Virus record (IMG/VR): IMGVR_UViG_3300046096_000189
Span: 99,978-163,977 of that record
DNA length: 64,000 nucleotides
Source of the DNA: a virus
Reading direction: 5' to 3' (one strand)
Shown here: one piece after another, positions 60,514 to 64,000 of the stretch
Layout of the letters: each line of letters begins with the position of its first letter
Numbering within the stretch: the stretch's first letter is position 1
Made by a program: the position numbers and the translations under genes
The notes under the pieces: model-generated
What the model saw: the letters and a program-made list of their open reading frames with translations, nothing else
Database searches by the model: none
What the model was told of the DNA's origin: nothing

Positions 60514-62637
60514 TCAATACCCTTGAGCAGTCAATGTCATGTCATGTTTACCATAGAAACCTAAGCTTCCAAGTATCAGTCTATAAGCACTTGTTAAATC
60601 TAAAACGATGCGTTCTGCATCCAACACCATCAAAGCTTCTTTAGGTATACCTCTACCCAACACATAATCCATCGGTATGTAAAGAGTAGGAAGATCTACT
60701 TTGTTTCGTTCAGCCATCCACTTTATCAGGTTGGTTTTAAACTCTACGTTGTCGATCTTATCTAGCCAAGCTTTATAACCGGTCACGTTAGCTACTGTGG
60801 TGGGTACTTTCAACACGCTGTATGGTGGTGGTGGTACTTCTCCATAGGTAGGTTCAAAGACAGATCTCCAGAACTTATACCACTTATAGTTAGACTTATC
60901 CTCATCTTCACTATAACTCTCTTTAACTTTGATCTTACTTCTCTTATAATAGATAGGTTCGCCAGAGTTTAGAGATTTGATAATCTGTTTCTCGAAATCA
61001 GCCACATGTTTGATAAGCTCAGTCATCTTGATCTTCTTACCAGCATAGACATCAAGAAGGACTTTCTCCATCATTTCAGTAGCATCTTTGATAACCTCTA
61101 CAGGAGAAGCTGAGTTTTTAAGGTGCACGCCTTTGATTTCAAAGTCTGGTTTCTTATATACGTTACCTTCTTGGATAGTTTTAAACGTAAAATAGTGTTT
61201 AGACACAGGCGTCTGTGCAAACACAGGAAACACAAACTCTGGTTTCATAGCTATCTGAAAGAGTTTCTTCTCAGACACACCCATGTTGGCAGAAAACACA
61301 GCCAAAGTATGCGCTACACACTGAGTAGCTAAGAAAACCACAGCACCCGCTACTGCAAAAGCCTCATCATGAAAACACAAACCATTGAAGTACCAAGTTA
61401 CATAATCATCCACACTAAACATAGTAGAGTCTGTGTCACTTAACACCACAGCTCTTCTAACCATGTTAGGTATAAACGCTGTACTTACAGGTACGTTATC
61501 CGTCAAGAATAGATTTTGAATAAAATCAAGATACTCACCTACAACTCTGTCTATATTCTCACAGGTAGCCGCCAGTGTGTTTACAGACTCGGGTGAGAGT
61601 TCATGATACTTTTTACCAAAACCTTTAAGTTCTGATTGACAGATTTGATGTGCGTAGTTAACAAAGCTTTCATCAAAGCAGTGTATGGTTTTGATAGGGT
61701 CTTCAAAGGTTTTGTCTTTGATCTTTCTGGAAATCTTCTCCAGAAACTTCCAAACAAACTGAGGATTGTGTTTTCTGATGTGATAGAGATCGCTGATATA
61801 AACAACAGCTGCTCTTTCATACCCATCCAAAGTCTTAACAAACTGTTCTATAGAGGCTTTACCCCTTCCGTCTAACCAGTAAAGATTAGACGAATAAGCA
61901 ATGCATTCCATAGTCTCTTCTGCCGAAGGTATATGAAGCTGATACTTATCCAGAGTTTGTTTAAAAGACTCTGTCACACTCATGGATAAAGTAATTACGT
62001 TGTTAAGAGTGGTCTGTATGTCTTTATAATGACGACTGCCAGCCACGATCTTTTCATTTAACGCATTACCCAATGAACTCTCTGTCCTTACAGTACTGGT
62101 TAAAGTACTGTGAGCTGTTGGGTTATAAAAAGGAGAACCTTTAGATCCAAAGGCTCCTGACATGGAGTTGTTATACCCTTTCTTGTTGTTCTGTTCGTTC
62201 TCTTTGATAGCGTAGAGAATCATGTCTCCGTTGGTCCTAGCTACAAAGGATTCTTTCTTAGCTTTAGAACGAACAACAACGTTGTCATCTACAAAGTCTA
62301 CTAGCAAAGATGGTTGCTCTTTGGCAGATAGATAGGTTGTGAATGTAGGAGCTATGATGCGCTCTGTCTTCGTAATGAAGTTGATATACTGATACAGACC
62401 TGTTTTAGTCACATACCTATCACCATTGTCACCACGCTCATAGTGTGTAACCGTCGGGTTTTTGACACCAGGTATAGATCCATCAAAAAGTTTAACCTTC
62501 AACTGTTCTCTATAATAGTCAACAGGTTTACCCTTCTGTTTATGAAGAAAGTAAGCTGTCTGATCTATGTAATGCTTGATAGGATCCAGATCTCTCTTGT
62601 ATTCAGAAGCCGGACGAAGAAACGGATTGTTAGCCAT
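60514..62637 (-). CDS. Family B DNA polymerase, C-terminal half (motifs B and C)
   Basis: 707 residues. NNKKGYNNSMSGAFG (150-164) is motif B (K-x-x-x-N-S-x-Y-G type), and VVLSDTDST (397-405) is motif C with the two catalytic aspartates, D401 and D403. KKPDFEIKGVHLKNS later resembles the K-K-R-Y/K-G-x thumb motif. No exonuclease motifs are present; the N-half at 24768-26495 has them, plus motif A. The two halves are 34 kb apart on opposite strands, so they must assemble as proteins. AAGGAATGTAAC precedes ATG. The gene is flanked by terminators and is its own transcript. Confidence 0.85.
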   Translation of the reverse strand: MANNPFLRPASEYKRDLDPIKHYIDQTAYFLHKQKGKPVDYYREQLKVKLFDGSIPGVKNPTVTHYERGDNGDRYVTKTGLYQYINFITKTERIIAPTFTTYLSAKEQPSLLVDFVDDNVVVRSKAKKESFVARTNGDMILYAIKENEQNNKKGYNNSMSGAFGSKGSPFYNPTAHSTLTSTVRTESSLGNALNEKIVAGSRHYKDIQTTLNNVITLSMSVTESFKQTLDKYQLHIPSAEETMECIAYSSNLYWLDGRGKASIEQFVKTLDGYERAAVVYISDLYHIRKHNPQFVWKFLEKISRKIKDKTFEDPIKTIHCFDESFVNYAHQICQSELKGFGKKYHELSPESVNTLAATCENIDRVVGEYLDFIQNLFLTDNVPVSTAFIPNMVRRAVVLSDTDSTMFSVDDYVTWYFNGLCFHDEAFAVAGAVVFLATQCVAHTLAVFSANMGVSEKKLFQIAMKPEFVFPVFAQTPVSKHYFTFKTIQEGNVYKKPDFEIKGVHLKNSASPVEVIKDATEMMEKVLLDVYAGKKIKMTELIKHVADFEKQIIKSLNSGEPIYYKRSKIKVKESYSEDEDKSNYKWYKFWRSVFEPTYGEVPPPPYSVLKVPTTVANVTGYKAWLDKIDNVEFKTNLIKWMAERNKVDLPTLYIPMDYVLGRGIPKEALMVLDAERIVLDLTSAYRLILGSLGFYGKHDMTLTAQGY

Positions 62638-62688
62638 GTTACATTCCTTTAACTATATTATCCATCGGCTGAATAAAAAAGAACAATC

Positions 62689-62720
62689 ATAACACACAGC
62701 CACATTAGGCTGTGTGTTAT
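62689..62720 (-). terminator. Hairpin terminator after 62729-63454 gene
   Basis: ATAACACACAGCC and GGCTGTGTGTTAT with a short loop, directly downstream of the 62729 stop on the minus strand. Confidence 0.85.
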
Positions 62721-62728
62721 GTGTTCAG

Positions 62729-63454
62729 TTAACGCTGAGCCATCAACAACTGCTTAACTGTAGGCATGTGTTTGAATATGTCCTTAACCACAAATGGCCA
62801 GTTGAGTTTGTAAGATTTGATTCTTGCCCAGTTGGTCATGCAGTTTGCGTTTATCAGCTTACCAATTTGCAAATTCACTGATGGTTCAGTAAGTTCTTTA
62901 TCGCTAAAGAGATCACATAAAAACTGTATCTTATCTATATCTTTGTTATATAGATACATATGCCCTGCATCCCATAGAACCATGGCGATAACCAGATCAG
63001 AAGACTTAGGTTTGGTTTTCTTCTGGACCAAGCTCAGAAGATTCTCAATAAACACGTCTTTGTCAAGTGATTGAGCTGTATGGGTGATGTGATCGCAGGC
63101 GGTATGTTTTTTGATAATTTCCCTGGCTTTGACTTTACCCACACTTTTAAAAAGCGCAGCAGCCACAGCTAATCTTTTCTCTTTTAAAGAAAGATTGCTA
63201 TAGCAACAACCTTCAAACACATTCAGCGCATAGATTCTGTCTCTGATATATTGCGGGTGGTGGCACTCCGTCCACAAGCAATATATATCTGCGTGTGCTC
63301 TACCAAACAATTCTAAACCCAATTCTATTAAAAGACGTTCCATGAGATTGTGATCTTCAGCAGTTCTATATTGCTCCATCAAAACATCATAGTTAAATGT
63401 CTCTTTCTTTTTCGGTTCTTGTCTTGTCATGTTTCTTAGTTTTATACGAGTCAT
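62729..63454 (-). CDS. Hypothetical helical protein
   Basis: 241 residues. Cys-rich (HADIYCLWTECHHPQYIRDR; NVFEGCCYSNLSLKEKRLAV), helical in the middle. HHP and CC pairs might bind metal, but no known motif is formed. It is the last of three minus-strand genes in a row. Function unknown. Confidence 0.5.
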   Translation of the reverse strand: MTRIKLRNMTRQEPKKKETFNYDVLMEQYRTAEDHNLMERLLIELGLELFGRAHADIYCLWTECHHPQYIRDRIYALNVFEGCCYSNLSLKEKRLAVAAALFKSVGKVKAREIIKKHTACDHITHTAQSLDKDVFIENLLSLVQKKTKPKSSDLVIAMVLWDAGHMYLYNKDIDKIQFLCDLFSDKELTEPSVNLQIGKLINANCMTNWARIKSYKLNWPFVVKDIFKHMPTVKQLLMAQR

Positions 63455-63487
63455 TGTTGCACCATTTTATCACCCTGAATATGTTTT

Positions 63488-63739
63488 TTATTCCGGAGAA
63501 GAAAGAAAATTGATAGCTGATATAAGTCCTTTTGCCCTAAACAGTTCTGAGAACCCAACAGCTTTAGCTTTAGAGTAAAAAGAAAGTGCCAACATTGTTT
63601 CACTTATTTCAGATGCAGATTCCCATTTTAAAGTCTTAAACTCAGGGTGGTCAATCATTTCTTTTTTAGAAGCGTAGACTTTATAAACCTTCACAGGTTC
63701 TGGAACATCTGGCATTTTCATTAAATCGTTAAGAGTCAT
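63488..63739 (-). CDS. Small hypothetical protein
   Basis: 83 residues, helical (EMIDHPEFKTLKWESASEIS), with no motif. It ends 33 bases before the 62729 start and begins 1 base after the 63741 stop, so it is coupled to its neighbour. Function unknown. Confidence 0.4.
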   Translation of the reverse strand: MTLNDLMKMPDVPEPVKVYKVYASKKEMIDHPEFKTLKWESASEISETMLALSFYSKAKAVGFSELFRAKGLISAINFLSSPE

Positions 63740-63740
63740 T

Positions 63741-63932
63741 TTATTCTTTAGGTTTAAATAAAGCCGGTATTCGTTCTTTTATACGAATACCTAATTTATC
63801 CATGGCTGTAGCCATCTCAACCAACTCTTTCTCTCGCCTAGCTGCTTTTAACTCAAGCTCAGCTATTCTATCATTTTGAGTTTTTATACTCTCGATTATG
63901 GTCAATATCTGAGAACTTTGTATGTTTGACAT
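63741..63932 (-). CDS. Small coiled-coil hypothetical protein
   Basis: 63 residues dominated by heptad-like repeats (QNDRIAELELKAARREKELV), so a short coiled coil is likely. Its ATG shares TAATG with the stop of the partial upstream frame, and AAGG lies 7 bases before ATG. Function unknown. Confidence 0.4.
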   Translation of the reverse strand: MSNIQSSQILTIIESIKTQNDRIAELELKAARREKELVEMATAMDKLGIRIKERIPALFKPKE

Positions 63933-64000
63933 TATAGAGCCTTGGATTGCTTGTTACCAACTGATTTCCAGAAAAGCCTGAGAATGCCGACAAAAAAAAA
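63932..64000 (-). CDS. C-terminal fragment of a gene cut by the window edge
   Basis: An open frame from the right edge to TAA at 63932-63934 gives GILRLFWKSVGNKQSKAL as the end of a protein. The TAATG overlap with the next gene supports a real coding end. Too short to identify. Confidence 0.35.
   Translation of the reverse strand, partial: FFFVGILRLFWKSVGNKQSKAL

Noticed and set aside
6449-62720. Recurring hairpins as a mobile repeat family
   Set aside because: They differ in stem sequence and lie after stop codons; best explained as terminators that share a GGCC-type loop.
63988-64000. A-run at the window end
   Set aside because: A run of nine A residues at the edge is ordinary sequence or a window effect; no feature can be supported.
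1-64000. CRISPR array or insertion sequence
   Set aside because: No spaced direct repeats, transposase or terminal inverted repeats were seen; the only mobile elements are the group I introns and their HNH genes.

Overview
The window is a 64 kb piece of a jumbo myovirus related to the phiKZ group (nucleus-forming phages, Chimalliviridae). Four things point to this. (1) Multisubunit RNA polymerase (RNAP) genes are split into separate beta, beta' N-terminal and beta' C-terminal pieces. (2) A second, different beta' C-terminal homologue is present, as expected if the phage has both a virion and a non-virion polymerase. (3) A 622-residue protein of the right size and position for the nuclear-shell protein chimallin lies directly upstream of the beta' N-terminal gene. 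(4) Several paralogous proteins resemble phiKZ inner-body proteins, with a possible prohead-protease site (S/A-x-E) before the mature domain. The host cannot be read from the sequence.

Layout. Positions 1-17453 are a minus-strand virion block: a tail-fibre or adaptor fragment, baseplate- or hub-like proteins, a papain-fold-like protein, and inner-body-type proteins, two of which share a poly-glycine linker. Positions 17484-21677 (+) hold two more structural genes, one resembling a T4 gp6-type baseplate wedge. Positions 21735-24675 (-) include a membrane-anchored HExxH metalloprotease. Positions 24768-26495 (+) encode the exonuclease plus motif A half of a family B DNA polymerase; its motif B/C half is 34 kb away at 60514-62637 (-). 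Positions 26539-29919 (-) hold a gene pair with a candidate -1 frameshift site and, on the other strand, a candidate small RNA. Positions 30016-35279 (+) hold the virion-type beta' C-terminal subunit, a disordered-tail/SLOG-like protein, a Pro/Ala-rich protein and a tail fibre-like protein. Positions 35331-57919 (-) are the nucleus and non-virion RNAP core: SF2 helicase, beta' C, beta C (one intron), conserved phage proteins, a phiKZ gp68-like candidate, an SSB- or ChmC-like protein, an SbcD-like nuclease, beta' N (two introns) and the chimallin candidate. Positions 58220-60117 (+) hold two probable structural genes, and the rest (-) holds the polymerase C-half and small unknowns.

The most striking feature is three group I introns inside RNAP genes, each at a catalytically important, highly conserved motif. 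In beta' N, two introns flank a 21-nt micro-exon encoding PNADFDG, so the metal-binding NADFDGD motif is only assembled by two splicing events. In beta C, the intron interrupts the H-G-G-K-G-V motif. Exon joins are supported by gap-free alignment to the universal motifs and, for two introns, by a six-base P1 helix ending in the expected U-G pair. The two HNH genes sit between the 5' splice site and the internal guide, and the three introns look like mosaics of one another.

Regulation. Almost every transcription unit ends in a perfect hairpin. A shared minus-strand motif resembling CATATACTTTATTTGACC lies upstream of the chimallin candidate, beta' N, the gp68 candidate, the beta C operon and two small genes, but I did not see it before structural genes. 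It is a good candidate for a stage-specific phage promoter. Gene names borrowed from phiKZ rest on remembered gene order and need a homology search.
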